From an uncultured Phascolarctobacterium sp. (GTDB taxonomy: Bacteria > Bacillota > Negativicutes > Acidaminococcales > Acidaminococcaceae), in NCBI GenBank assembly GCA_905207485.1, contig CAJLLL010000026.1:1-27271 (forward strand): DNA of 27,271 nt, given 5' to 3'. Shown here one piece after another: positions 14,884 to 21,704 of the stretch. The position numbers and the translations under genes were made by a program. Within the stretch, counting starts at the first letter, position 1. Each line of letters begins with the position of its first letter. Below the pieces are notes generated by a model. It was not told the origin of the DNA and made no database searches. It worked only from the letters and a program-made list of their open reading frames with translations.

Positions 14884-15993
14884 TTAGAACACAACCCTTA
14901 CAGGAGTAACAATATAAATATAATTTTCTTCGCCAACCGGTTTAATGCAAACAGGGCTTAAAGAATTATTCAATTCCATAACTGCTTCTTCATCTGACAA
15001 ATTTTTCAAAATGTCAAGAATATATTTTGAATTAAATGCCACATTCAAAGTATCGCCTTCAGTACGGCACTGAATATCCTCACGGCCTTTGCCGACATCA
15101 GGGCTGCTGGAACTTACAACTATTTCAGCATCGCCAACGCTTACTTTGATAATGCTGTAATCGCCGTCGCTTGAAAACAGTGCAACCCTTTCTACAGCAC
15201 CGGCAAGTTCTTTCACATTAAATCTGGTTTTTGTATTGAAAGAAGGTGGAATTACACGTCTGTAATCAGGGAATTTGCCCTCAATCAGTCTGGAAACAAT
15301 TATTACCTGGTCAATTACAACCATAATCTGGTTATTTAAAAGCGAAATTTTAATTTCCTGAGGCAGGTCGCTGTTTAAATTGCGGGCAATTTCAGCAAGC
15401 ACACGTGCCGGAATAATAATTGACATGTCTTCATCAGCATCGTAAGGCATGCTCTTAATGGCAAGCCTGTGGGTATTGGTACCGACAAAAGTAATTTTTC
15501 CGTCAGCTATTTCAACGAGAATACCTGTAAAAAGGGGTCTTGCTTCATCAGTTGAGCAGGAAAAAATGGTCTTTTTAATAAGTTCTTTAATTTTTTCGTC
15601 TTCAAGTACAATCTGTTTTTCAGGGTTAAATTCCGGAAATTTCGGATAATCATCCTCATTCATTAAAAGAAGCTGGAAATCAGATTTAGCAGATTGTACA
15701 GTAATGGTTCTTTCTTCTTTATTTTTAGTAATAGTAACTGTTTCACCTGGCAGTTTACGCATTAATTCAGCAAAGTGCTTTGCGGAAACAACAATTTCTC
15801 CGTTAATTTCCGTACTGCTTTCCACGGTACAGGAAATAGCCATGTTTAAATCCATAGCCTGTACATAAAGGAGGTTTTCAGCGGCAATGATATGGATGCC
15901 CGAAAAAATCGGTGCGGTTGGTTTGGAAGAGATAGCGCGTTGTACAGTTTGGATTGCTTTGTTCAGGCTTGATGTTGAGCAGGTAAATTTCAT
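14884..15993 (-). CDS. dnaN: DNA polymerase III beta sliding clamp
   Basis: The beta clamp is a ring-shaped dimer that tethers the replicative polymerase to DNA. The 369-residue product has the three-domain clamp pattern, beginning MKFTCSTSSLNKAI and ending in the typical VTPVR. I chose the ATG at 15993. A GGAGGT site lies 9 nt upstream of it, but would directly touch the alternative in-frame ATG at 16002. The gene lies immediately left of the origin and reads away from it, followed by yaaA with one base between. An AT-rich, probably unwound segment of the origin forms its upstream region. Confidence 0.98.
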   Translation of the reverse strand: MKFTCSTSSLNKAIQTVQRAISSKPTAPIFSGIHIIAAENLLYVQAMDLNMAISCTVESSTEINGEIVVSAKHFAELMRKLPGETVTITKNKEERTITVQSAKSDFQLLLMNEDDYPKFPEFNPEKQIVLEDEKIKELIKKTIFSCSTDEARPLFTGILVEIADGKITFVGTNTHRLAIKSMPYDADEDMSIIIPARVLAEIARNLNSDLPQEIKISLLNNQIMVVIDQVIIVSRLIEGKFPDYRRVIPPSFNTKTRFNVKELAGAVERVALFSSDGDYSIIKVSVGDAEIVVSSSSPDVGKGREDIQCRTEGDTLNVAFNSKYILDILKNLSDEEAVMELNNSLSPVCIKPVGEENYIYIVTPVRVVF

Positions 15994-16043
15994 GTTATGC
16001 ATACCTCCGTTATTTTATAATCACTATATTAATTTTAAATAAT

Positions 16044-16064
16044 TAGTAGTAGTGGTAGTAGTAA
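16044..16064 (+). promoter_or_regulatory. DnaA-trio unwinding element
   Basis: Seven consecutive trinucleotides read TAG TAG TAG TGG TAG TAG TAA. They lie one base from a DnaA box (16066-16074), with AT-rich DNA on the other side. DnaA-trios are known from B. subtilis as the single-strand DnaA-binding element that directs origin opening. The polarity relative to the box is the same as in that system. Confidence 0.8.
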
Positions 16065-16065
16065 G

Positions 16066-16074
16066 TGTGGAAAT
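16066..16074 (-). promoter_or_regulatory. DnaA box next to the trio
   Basis: The minus strand reads ATTTCCACA, one mismatch from TTTTCCACA and two from the consensus TTATCCACA. Its contact with the trio makes it the probable loading box for the DnaA filament. Confidence 0.75.
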
Positions 16075-16128
16075 GTTGAAAATGTAAAAACATGCGATAA
16101 AATCAATTAAAAAAGCATGTTTATAATG

Positions 16129-16137
16129 TGTGGAAAA
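16129..16137 (-). promoter_or_regulatory. DnaA box
   Basis: The minus strand reads TTTTCCACA, one mismatch from TTATCCACA. It has the same orientation as the trio-proximal box. Confidence 0.7.
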
Positions 16138-16195
16138 CTGTTCATAACTTTTAACATTTTTAACTTTTTGGAAATCTCTAAATTATTTTAACATG

Positions 16196-16204
16196 TTATC
16201 AACA
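16196..16204 (+). promoter_or_regulatory. DnaA box
   Basis: The plus strand reads TTATCAACA, one mismatch from the consensus TTATCCACA. Confidence 0.65.
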
Positions 16205-16216
16205 GGTTTTAACACA

Positions 16217-16240
16217 TTTTCCACAGAAAATTGTGGAAAA
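16217..16240. promoter_or_regulatory. Inverted pair of DnaA boxes touching the dnaA stop
   Basis: TTTTCCACA (16217-16225, plus) and its exact reverse complement (16232-16240) face each other across six bases, forming a 9-bp inverted repeat. The second copy ends at the base before the dnaA stop codon. The pair should bind two DnaA protomers head to head and could also fold as a hairpin in the dnaA mRNA. Confidence 0.78.
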
Positions 16241-17662
16241 CTATTGATTTAATTGTTCTGTCAGATAAATTATGGCTTTTTCTATGGACGGGTCCTTCTT
16301 GCGCTGGGCATTAATTTTATCATAAGCATGGATAACGGTACTGTGGTCACGTCCGCCATAAATTTCACCAATGCGCGGATAAGAAAGGTCTATCAGTTCA
16401 CGGCAGAGATACATGGCAATATGCCTTGCCGTTGCAATATTCTGAGTACGTTTTTTGGTAAGCAGTTCTTCCGGCTTAATTTTAAAATAGGAAGCAGTTG
16501 CCTGATTAATGGCTTCAAAAGTAATTTGCTTGCTTTGAACAATAGCGCCCATTTCGTTGAGAATGTTTTTGGCAAGTTCTATGGTAATGGGTATCTTCAT
16601 TATTCCGGCATAGGCAACTATTTTGGTATATGCTCCTTCAATTTCCCTGATATTTGTGGTAATGCTTGATGCAACCAGCGTTATTACATCATGAGGAATT
16701 TCAATTCCTTCAAGTTCTGCTTTTTTGCGTAAAATAGCAATTCTGGTTTCCAAATCAGGAGATTGGATATCTGCCATTAATCCGCATTCAAAGCGGGAAC
16801 GCAGACGGTCCTCAATATTTTTTATATGTTTTGGCAGTCTGTCGCTGGAGATGATAATTTGTTTATTTTCTTCGTAAAGAGCGTTAAAAGTATGGAAAAA
16901 TTCTTCCAGCGTTCTTTCTCTTTTTTCCAAAAATTGAATATCGTCAATAATAAGGCAGTCTATTTTGCGGTATTTATTTTTAAAGTTTTCCATCGTTCTT
17001 TTTTCAATGGAAGTTACAATTTCATTAAGAAATTTTTCACTGGAAATATAAAGAACTTTAGCGTTAGGCTGATTCTTTTTTATCTGGTTGCCAATGGCGT
17101 GCATTAAATGTGTTTTGCCTAAACCAACGCCGCCGTAAATAAAAAACGGATTGTAGGCAATACCAGGTTTGGCGGCAACTGCCTGAGCTGCAGCGTAAGC
17201 AAAACGGTTGGAATTGCCTATTACAAAGGTATCAAAAGTATATTTTGAATTAAGATTGCTTGGAAATTGTTCTTCAAAAAGCGCTGTCTGAACATAACTG
17301 CCGGTTATTTCAACAGGTTTTGCTTCTTTTACTGGTTCTTTTTTTACAGGCTGTGGCGGTAAAATTTCCTTTTTTACTGTATTTTCTTTTACAGGAGGCG
17401 CTGCCTGAAAATCAAGGTTTTCTATCTGCAGGCTGAATTCTTTTCCCGTAATTTCGGCAAGCAGGTTTTCAATAATGGTTTTATAGTTTTCTTCAAGCCA
17501 TTTTTTTAAAAAATTGTTATTAACGCCAATTAAAAAAACCGTATCAGATACCGATAAAGGCACTGCCGGACTGATAATGGTATTATAAACCGTTTCGCTG
17601 ACAGAATTTTTAAGCCGCTGAAGCAGTTGTTCCCATATTTCCGATACATTATAGGGATTCAT
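16241..17662 (-). CDS. dnaA: Chromosomal replication initiator DnaA
   Basis: DnaA binds the origin, oligomerises with ATP and opens the DNA. The 473-residue protein shows all four domains. Domain I is residues 1-82. Domain II is a Lys/Glu/Pro-rich flexible linker of about 85-135. Domain III is AAA+, with Walker A GGVGLGKTH (177-185) and Walker B LIIDDIQFL near 235. Domain IV is the box-binding domain with the signature GGRDHSTVIHAY near 438. The ATG at 17662 has an AAAGGA site about 9 nt upstream. The stop codon abuts a DnaA box. A promoter candidate lies at 17730-17758, and the gene reads towards dnaN through the origin. Confidence 0.99.
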   Translation of the reverse strand: MNPYNVSEIWEQLLQRLKNSVSETVYNTIISPAVPLSVSDTVFLIGVNNNFLKKWLEENYKTIIENLLAEITGKEFSLQIENLDFQAAPPVKENTVKKEILPPQPVKKEPVKEAKPVEITGSYVQTALFEEQFPSNLNSKYTFDTFVIGNSNRFAYAAAQAVAAKPGIAYNPFFIYGGVGLGKTHLMHAIGNQIKKNQPNAKVLYISSEKFLNEIVTSIEKRTMENFKNKYRKIDCLIIDDIQFLEKRERTLEEFFHTFNALYEENKQIIISSDRLPKHIKNIEDRLRSRFECGLMADIQSPDLETRIAILRKKAELEGIEIPHDVITLVASSITTNIREIEGAYTKIVAYAGIMKIPITIELAKNILNEMGAIVQSKQITFEAINQATASYFKIKPEELLTKKRTQNIATARHIAMYLCRELIDLSYPRIGEIYGGRDHSTVIHAYDKINAQRKKDPSIEKAIIYLTEQLNQ

Positions 17663-17729
17663 TAGCCGTGTTCCTTTCCGCTGAATTATTTTTAGCCGCT
17701 GCTGATTTTTATAATTTGTCTATCAATAT

Positions 17730-17758
17730 ATTTTAACAAAATTACAATTTATTATCAA
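17730..17758 (-). promoter_or_regulatory. Candidate dnaA promoter
   Basis: On the minus strand TTGATA (17753-17758) is separated by 17 nt from TAAAAT (17730-17735). Transcription would begin about 60 nt before the dnaA ATG. A weak DnaA-box-like TTATCAATC overlaps the -35, which might allow autoregulation, but it differs from the consensus at three positions. Confidence 0.5.
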
Positions 17759-17766
17759 TCGCTTTG

Positions 17767-17792
17767 TTTTTTGGGAAAATTTTGCCAAAAAA
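17767..17792. repeat. 26-bp inverted repeat in the dnaA-rpmH gap
   Basis: Arms TTTTTTGG and CCAAAAAA flank a central AAAATTTT, with single G residues between. It lies just upstream of the dnaA promoter candidate and about 55 bp from the rpmH -35. It could be a regulator site serving either divergent promoter. Otherwise the 284-bp gap (17663-17946) holds only the two promoters, AT-rich DNA and short palindromes near 17790 and 17824. Confidence 0.45.
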
Positions 17793-17846
17793 ACGTTTTA
17801 AAAGGGAAAAACAAGAAAAAACTTGCTTTTAAAGCATTCTTTATTC

Positions 17847-17875
17847 TTGACACTGAACGGAGTATCTAATATAAT
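17847..17875 (+). promoter_or_regulatory. Consensus sigma-A promoter of rpmH
   Basis: Perfect TTGACA (17847-17852) and perfect TATAAT (17870-17875) are separated by 17 nt, so this should be a very strong promoter. It gives a leader of about 65 nt that contains an imperfect inverted repeat (near 17885-17893 and 17907-17916). The leader ends with an ideal AAGGAGGT site. Confidence 0.88.
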
Positions 17876-17946
17876 TTTATCAGCTATCAATTCAATTAAA
17901 AATAGAGAATTTGATAAAACTGTCAAGAGTAAGGAGGTAGCAGTTC

Positions 17947-18081
17947 ATGAAGCGTACTTTTCAACCGAATAACCTTAGAAGGAAAAGAACCCATGGTTTC
18001 AGAGAAAGAATGAAAACTTTGGGCGGACGTCAGGTTTTAAAAAGAAGACGTGCAAGAGGCAGAAAGAAATTGTCTGCATAA
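17947..18081 (+). CDS. rpmH: 50S ribosomal protein L34
   Basis: The 44-residue, very basic protein is a full-length L34: it begins MKRTFQPNN, contains the conserved RTHGFRERM and GRQVLKRRRARGR, and ends KKLSA. L34 binds 23S rRNA in the large subunit. The ATG is 8 nt after AAGGAGGT. It is the first gene to the right of the origin, with a consensus promoter upstream and a terminator just downstream. This is the usual arrangement for making far more L34 than RnpA. Confidence 0.98.
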   Translation: MKRTFQPNNLRRKRTHGFRERMKTLGGRQVLKRRRARGRKKLSA

Positions 18082-18090
18082 TATTATAAA

Positions 18091-18116
18091 TAGGCCGCTT
18101 AAACGGCCTATTTTTT
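18091..18116 (+). terminator. Terminator/attenuator between rpmH and rnpA
   Basis: TAGGCCG (18091-18097) pairs with CGGCCTA (18104-18110) around CTTAAA, followed by a run of T residues. It sits 9 nt after the rpmH stop and only 18 nt before the rnpA ATG. Partial read-through would feed rnpA and the genes behind it. Confidence 0.88.
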
Positions 18117-18134
18117 CAATGCGGGCAGGTGTGT

Positions 18135-18503
18135 ATGCATAATTTGAAAACAGATAGGGATTTTTCTTTTAAAAAAGAAAACAGAATTAAATCGAAAAAT
18201 GCTTTTCAGATTGTTTACAAAACAGGCCGGTCGGTTGTCGATTCGATGTCTGTAATGTATGTATTGCCTAATGATGAAAAAAATATAAAAATCGGTTTTG
18301 CAGTTGGTAAAAAAATGGGCAGCGCCGCTGTACGAAACAGGGTTAAGCGCCTGATGCGCGAAGTTTTCCGACATAGAAAAGAAGAACTTAAAGATTCTGT
18401 GCAGATAATTTGGGTAGCCCGTAAAAAACTGGTGGAAGCTGATATTTATACTTATGACAGGATTTTTATGCGTTTAGCAAAAAGGGCAGGCTTATTGAAG
18501 TAA
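18135..18503 (+). CDS. rnpA: Ribonuclease P protein component
   Basis: RnpA is the protein subunit that helps the RNase P RNA process tRNA 5' ends. The 122-residue product has the usual length, an N-terminal basic stretch (KKENRIKSKNAFQIVY) and the family signature SAAVRNRVKRLMRE (about residues 60-73). I chose the ATG at 18135. An in-frame GTG lies two codons upstream and a TTG three codons downstream, and the GCGGG/AGGTG stretch before them does not settle the choice. It follows the rpmH terminator and is 10 nt upstream of yidD. Confidence 0.95.
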   Translation: MHNLKTDRDFSFKKENRIKSKNAFQIVYKTGRSVVDSMSVMYVLPNDEKNIKIGFAVGKKMGSAAVRNRVKRLMREVFRHRKEELKDSVQIIWVARKKLVEADIYTYDRIFMRLAKRAGLLK

Positions 18504-18513
18504 AGGTGAGAAT

Positions 18514-18723
18514 ATGAAAACGGTTATTATTTTGTTAATCCGTTTTTATCAGATAGTTATTTCGCCAATGTTTCCTCCAAGATGCCGGTTTTATCCGACA
18601 TGTTCCCAGTATGCTCTGGAAGCCGTACAGAAAAAAGGTGCGATAAAGGGCAGCTGGATGGCATTAAAGCGTATTTTAAAATGCCATCCTTTTCATCCGG
18701 GAGGATATGACCCAGTTGATTAA
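18514..18723 (+). CDS. yidD: Membrane protein insertion efficiency factor YidD
   Basis: The 69-residue protein contains the full family core: an N-terminal amphipathic or membrane helix, then PPRCRFYPTCSQYALEA (about 24-40) and KRILKCHPFHPGGYDPVD at the end, with three conserved cysteines. YidD is thought to aid YidC/Sec-dependent insertion at the inner face of the membrane. The ATG at 18514 is preceded by AAAGGTGAG, which overlaps the rnpA stop. The rnpA-yidD-yidC order is widely conserved. Confidence 0.97.
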   Translation: MKTVIILLIRFYQIVISPMFPPRCRFYPTCSQYALEAVQKKGAIKGSWMALKRILKCHPFHPGGYDPVD

Positions 18724-18733
18724 ACTTGAAACT

Positions 18734-18753
18734 TATGTATTTTAAAATACATA
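18734..18753. repeat. Perfect 20-bp palindrome between yidD and yidC
   Basis: The sequence TATGTATTTTAAAATACATA is its own reverse complement over all 20 bp. It lies in the 54-nt gap between yidD and yidC, 24 nt before the yidC start. It has no T tail and is AT-rich, so it is not a terminator. It may be an mRNA-processing hairpin or a dimeric regulator site. Confidence 0.6.
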
Positions 18754-18777
18754 TACTTAAACAGGGAGTTGAAAAAT

Positions 18778-19437
18778 TTGGATTTTTTAAGCAGTATTGT
18801 TCAGGAAGCAATTACTATTCTTTATAATATCAGTGCTTCCTTCGGCTTTGCCAATTACGGTTTTGCCATTATTCTTTTAACCGTTATCGTTAAAATGGTT
18901 ACTTATCCTTTAACCAAAAAACAAATTGAATCCATGAAGGCCATGCAGCGTTTGCAGCCTAAAATGAAAGCTATTCAGGAAAAATATAAGGGCGATAAAA
19001 TGAAAGCTAACGAAGCACTTGCCCAGCTTTATAAAACTGAAGGTGTTAATCCGCTGGCAGGCTGCCTGCCTTTATTAATTCAAATGCCTATCTTGATTGG
19101 TATTTTCTATGGCATCCGCGATTTCCAGTATCAGGGTTCTCCTTTGTTCATGGGTCTTGATATTTCCAAAAGCCTGAGTGATTTTATGAGTGCCGGCGGT
19201 CCGGAGATGTATGCTTATGCAGTATTGCCTGTTTTGTCTGCACTTACTACTTTTATCCAGTCTAAAATGACAATGCCGGATACTTCTACCACTCAAAACC
19301 AGGTAATGCTTTATGGTATGCCGCTCTTTATCGGTTATATCAGCATCAGCTTCCCGACAGGCCTTGTACTTTACTGGGTTGTAATGAACATTGTTCAAAT
19401 TGCCCAGCAGCTTTTTATGGAACACGGAAAGAAATAA
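18778..19437 (+). CDS. yidC: Membrane protein insertase YidC/Oxa1 family
   Basis: YidC inserts proteins into the cytoplasmic membrane alone or with SecYEG. From the chosen start it has 219 residues, about five membrane segments and no lipoprotein signal, unlike B. subtilis SpoIIIJ. Conserved parts include GCLPLLIQMPILIGIFYGIR (about 95-114) and SFPTGLVLYW (191-200). The groove residue that is Arg in many YidC proteins appears as Lys39. I chose the TTG at 18778 because GGGAG lies 9 nt upstream; an in-frame TTG at 18769 would touch that site. It follows yidD and precedes jag by 15 nt. Confidence 0.95.
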   Translation: MDFLSSIVQEAITILYNISASFGFANYGFAIILLTVIVKMVTYPLTKKQIESMKAMQRLQPKMKAIQEKYKGDKMKANEALAQLYKTEGVNPLAGCLPLLIQMPILIGIFYGIRDFQYQGSPLFMGLDISKSLSDFMSAGGPEMYAYAVLPVLSALTTFIQSKMTMPDTSTTQNQVMLYGMPLFIGYISISFPTGLVLYWVVMNIVQIAQQLFMEHGKK

Positions 19438-19452
19438 AGGGAGATTTGAAAG

Positions 19453-20226
19453 ATGGATTTTATTGAAAAAACCGGTAAAACCGTTGAAGATGCATTGAAT
19501 GATGCTTTGGCAGAATTAAAAACAACTGCTGATAAAGTTAACGTTGAAGTTATTGAAGAAGCAAAAAACGGCATTTTTGGTTTATTTGCCAAAAAAGCTA
19601 AAATCAGAGTAACTTTAAAAGAAGCTGCAAAAAAAATCGGTGATATTGTTGATGAAACCGTAGACAGCATTAAAGAAGATTATAAAGCTGGCAAACAGGA
19701 AGCTGCAATTGCCAGAGAAAACTTAAAAAAAGAAGAAGCAAAACCCGCAGTACGTGAATATGTTATTGAAGAAGCTGCTGTTGATGCTGCCAAAGAATTT
19801 TTGCAGAAAATTTTTAATGCCATGCGCATTGAAGTTGTAATGGAAAAATTCATCAATAAAAATGAAGGTGTAGTTACTTTTAAACTGCATGGTTCCGATA
19901 TGGGTATTTTGATTGGCAAACACGGCCAGACCCTTGATTCTTTACAATATCTTACCAATCTTGTTGCCAACAAAAATTCTGCTGAACGCATCAGAATTGT
20001 AATTGATATTGAAGATTACCGTGAACGCCGTGTGGAAACCTTAAACCGTTTGGCACAGCGCCTGGCAGATAAGGTTAAACGTACCGGCGAGCGAGTTGTG
20101 CTTGAGCCTATGAATCCCCATGAAAGAAAAATTATTCATGTAGCATTGCAAAACGACCGCCGTATTACTACGCTCAGCGAAGGCGAAGAACCTTACCGCC
20201 GCGTTGTAATCGAATTAAAAAAATAA
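19453..20226 (+). CDS. jag: RNA-binding protein Jag/KhpB
   Basis: The 257-residue protein has the three-part Jag architecture. The Jag N-terminal domain (1-55) has FGLFAKKAKIRVTL. A charged helical linker (60-105) follows. The KH domain has the GKHG loop at 155-158. The C-terminal R3H domain has NPHERKIIH at 221-229. KhpB works with KhpA as an RNA chaperone linked to cell division and envelope growth in other Firmicutes. The ATG at 19453 has AAAGGGAG about 9 nt upstream. It is co-directional with yidC, and a terminator-like hairpin follows. Confidence 0.95.
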   Translation: MDFIEKTGKTVEDALNDALAELKTTADKVNVEVIEEAKNGIFGLFAKKAKIRVTLKEAAKKIGDIVDETVDSIKEDYKAGKQEAAIARENLKKEEAKPAVREYVIEEAAVDAAKEFLQKIFNAMRIEVVMEKFINKNEGVVTFKLHGSDMGILIGKHGQTLDSLQYLTNLVANKNSAERIRIVIDIEDYRERRVETLNRLAQRLADKVKRTGERVVLEPMNPHERKIIHVALQNDRRITTLSEGEEPYRRVVIELKK

Positions 20227-20241
20227 TTTTCTTAATTTCAG

Positions 20242-20271
20242 ACCCAGTCGTTTGTACTGGGTTTTTCTTTT
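20242..20271 (+). terminator. Rho-independent terminator between jag and mnmE
   Basis: ACCCAGT (20242-20248) pairs with ACTGGGT (20256-20262) around a 7-nt loop, followed by TTTTTCTTTT. Only 12 nt separate the T tail from the mnmE start, so no promoter fits between them. It may be leaky, or mnmE may be served by a promoter inside jag. Confidence 0.82.
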
Positions 20272-20283
20272 GGAGAGCGAATT

Positions 20284-21687
20284 ATGCAGAAAGAAATTAT
20301 AAAAAATGAACAGGAAGAAACCATCAGTGCGGTTTGTACGGCATTGGGGGAGGGTGCTATAGGCATTATCCGCATCAGCGGTGAAAATGCTTTAGACGTT
20401 GGCGAGAATATTTTTAAAGCTGCTTCCGGCAAAAAACTTGCTGCTTATGCACCTAATACCTTAGTTTATGGGCATGTATTTGATAATGACGGCAGTATTG
20501 TTGATGAGGTAATGGCTGTTTATATGCGTGCACCGCGTTCATATACCGCGGAAGATGTTGTTGAAATTCAGTGCCATGGCGGTGTAAGGTCTTTACAGAA
20601 AATACTATCTTTGAGTTATGCTGCCGGTGCCCGTCCAGCGGAACCTGGTGAATTTACAAAGCGTGCTTTTTTAAACGGGCGTATTGATTTGGTACAGGCA
20701 GAAGCCGTAATGGATATTATTAAATCACGCAGTGACGCTGCTTTAAAAGTTGCTATGCGCCAGCAGGAAGGGCAGCTTTCTGCACAGGTACGCGGACTGC
20801 GCAGGGAATTGCTTGATGTGATTGTTAATTTGGAAGCAGTAATTGATTATCCGGAAGACGATATAGAAGAAATTACTTTCAGCAACGTTTTAACGGAAGT
20901 TAATAAAACTGCCTGCGGTGTAAAAAAACTTCTTGAAAATGCCCATACCGGAAAAATTTTGCGGGAAGGTTTGCATGTAGCCATTATAGGGAAACCTAAT
21001 GTCGGCAAATCAAGTTTTTTAAATTATCTTCTTAAAGAAGACAGAGCCATTGTTTCGGAGTTTGCGGGAACAACGCGCGATGTTATCGAAGAACAGTTTT
21101 TACTGGGCGGTATTCCGGTAGTATTGGCAGATACGGCAGGTATCAGGGATACGGAAGATTATGTGGAACGTATAGGCGTGGAAAAAAGCCGCCGTATTTT
21201 AAATGAAGCAGAACTTGCAATAGTTGTTTTAGATGGTTCTAAGCCGCTTGCTGATGAAGACAAAGAAATACTTGCATTAGTTAAAGGCCGTCAATATGTT
21301 ATAATAATAAATAAGAGCGATTTAGGCAGTGCAGATGTAAAAAAATCTTTGCCTGATGAATTTAAAACAGCGCCTGTAATTGAACTGTCTGCCAAAACAG
21401 GTGCAGGTTTTGAAGACTTTACGGAATGGCTGCAAAAATTTGTATATGGAAATGACAGGCATTTGGGAGACGGCGTTTATGTACAGAACGCACGCCACGA
21501 GCGTTTATTAAGAAGCAGCCTTGAAAGCATGAATGACGCTTTGGCTGCTGCTGAAAATCATTTGCCTTATGATTGTATTATGATTGATTTGCGTAATGCG
21601 GCTGAATATCTTGGTGAAATTACAGGCGATGCCGTTCGTGATGAAATCATTAATGAAATTTTCTCTAAATTCTGTATCGGTAAATAA
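20284..21687 (+). CDS. mnmE: tRNA modification GTPase MnmE
   Basis: MnmE acts with MnmG to install the (carboxymethyl)aminomethyl group on wobble U34 of certain tRNAs. The 467-residue protein has the tetrahydrofolate-binding N-terminal domain (about 12-130) and a helical domain split by the G domain. The G-domain motifs are GKPNVGKSS (236-243), EFAGTTRD (259-266), DTAG (283-286) and NKSD (343-346). The C-terminus ends with the essential CIGK (464-467). A GGAGAG site lies 6 nt before the ATG. mnmG follows after 17 nt, so the two complex partners are co-expressed. Confidence 0.98.
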   Translation: MQKEIIKNEQEETISAVCTALGEGAIGIIRISGENALDVGENIFKAASGKKLAAYAPNTLVYGHVFDNDGSIVDEVMAVYMRAPRSYTAEDVVEIQCHGGVRSLQKILSLSYAAGARPAEPGEFTKRAFLNGRIDLVQAEAVMDIIKSRSDAALKVAMRQQEGQLSAQVRGLRRELLDVIVNLEAVIDYPEDDIEEITFSNVLTEVNKTACGVKKLLENAHTGKILREGLHVAIIGKPNVGKSSFLNYLLKEDRAIVSEFAGTTRDVIEEQFLLGGIPVVLADTAGIRDTEDYVERIGVEKSRRILNEAELAIVVLDGSKPLADEDKEILALVKGRQYVIIINKSDLGSADVKKSLPDEFKTAPVIELSAKTGAGFEDFTEWLQKFVYGNDRHLGDGVYVQNARHERLLRSSLESMNDALAAAENHLPYDCIMIDLRNAAEYLGEITGDAVRDEIINEIFSKFCIGK

Positions 21688-21704
21688 TTTTTACGGGTGA
21701 AACT

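Larger units (their letters stand above)
15994..16240. other. oriC: Chromosomal replication origin (oriC), dnaA-dnaN interval
   Basis: This 247-bp gap holds five matches to the DnaA box, a DnaA-trio run, and an AT-rich stretch (about 16011-16043) on the dnaN side. It also has several copies of TTTTAACA and an inverted repeat. The order box, trio, AT-rich DNA matches the B. subtilis unwinding module, so strand opening is predicted on the dnaN side. All flanking genes but one are transcribed away from this point, which agrees with bidirectional replication starting here. The dnaA-rpmH gap has no comparable cluster. Confidence 0.9.

Noticed and set aside
15739..15754. parS-like TGTTTCACCTGGCAGT in dnaN
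   Set aside because: Only the left half matches the parS consensus (about 11 of 16); the palindrome is broken and the site is in a conserved coding region.
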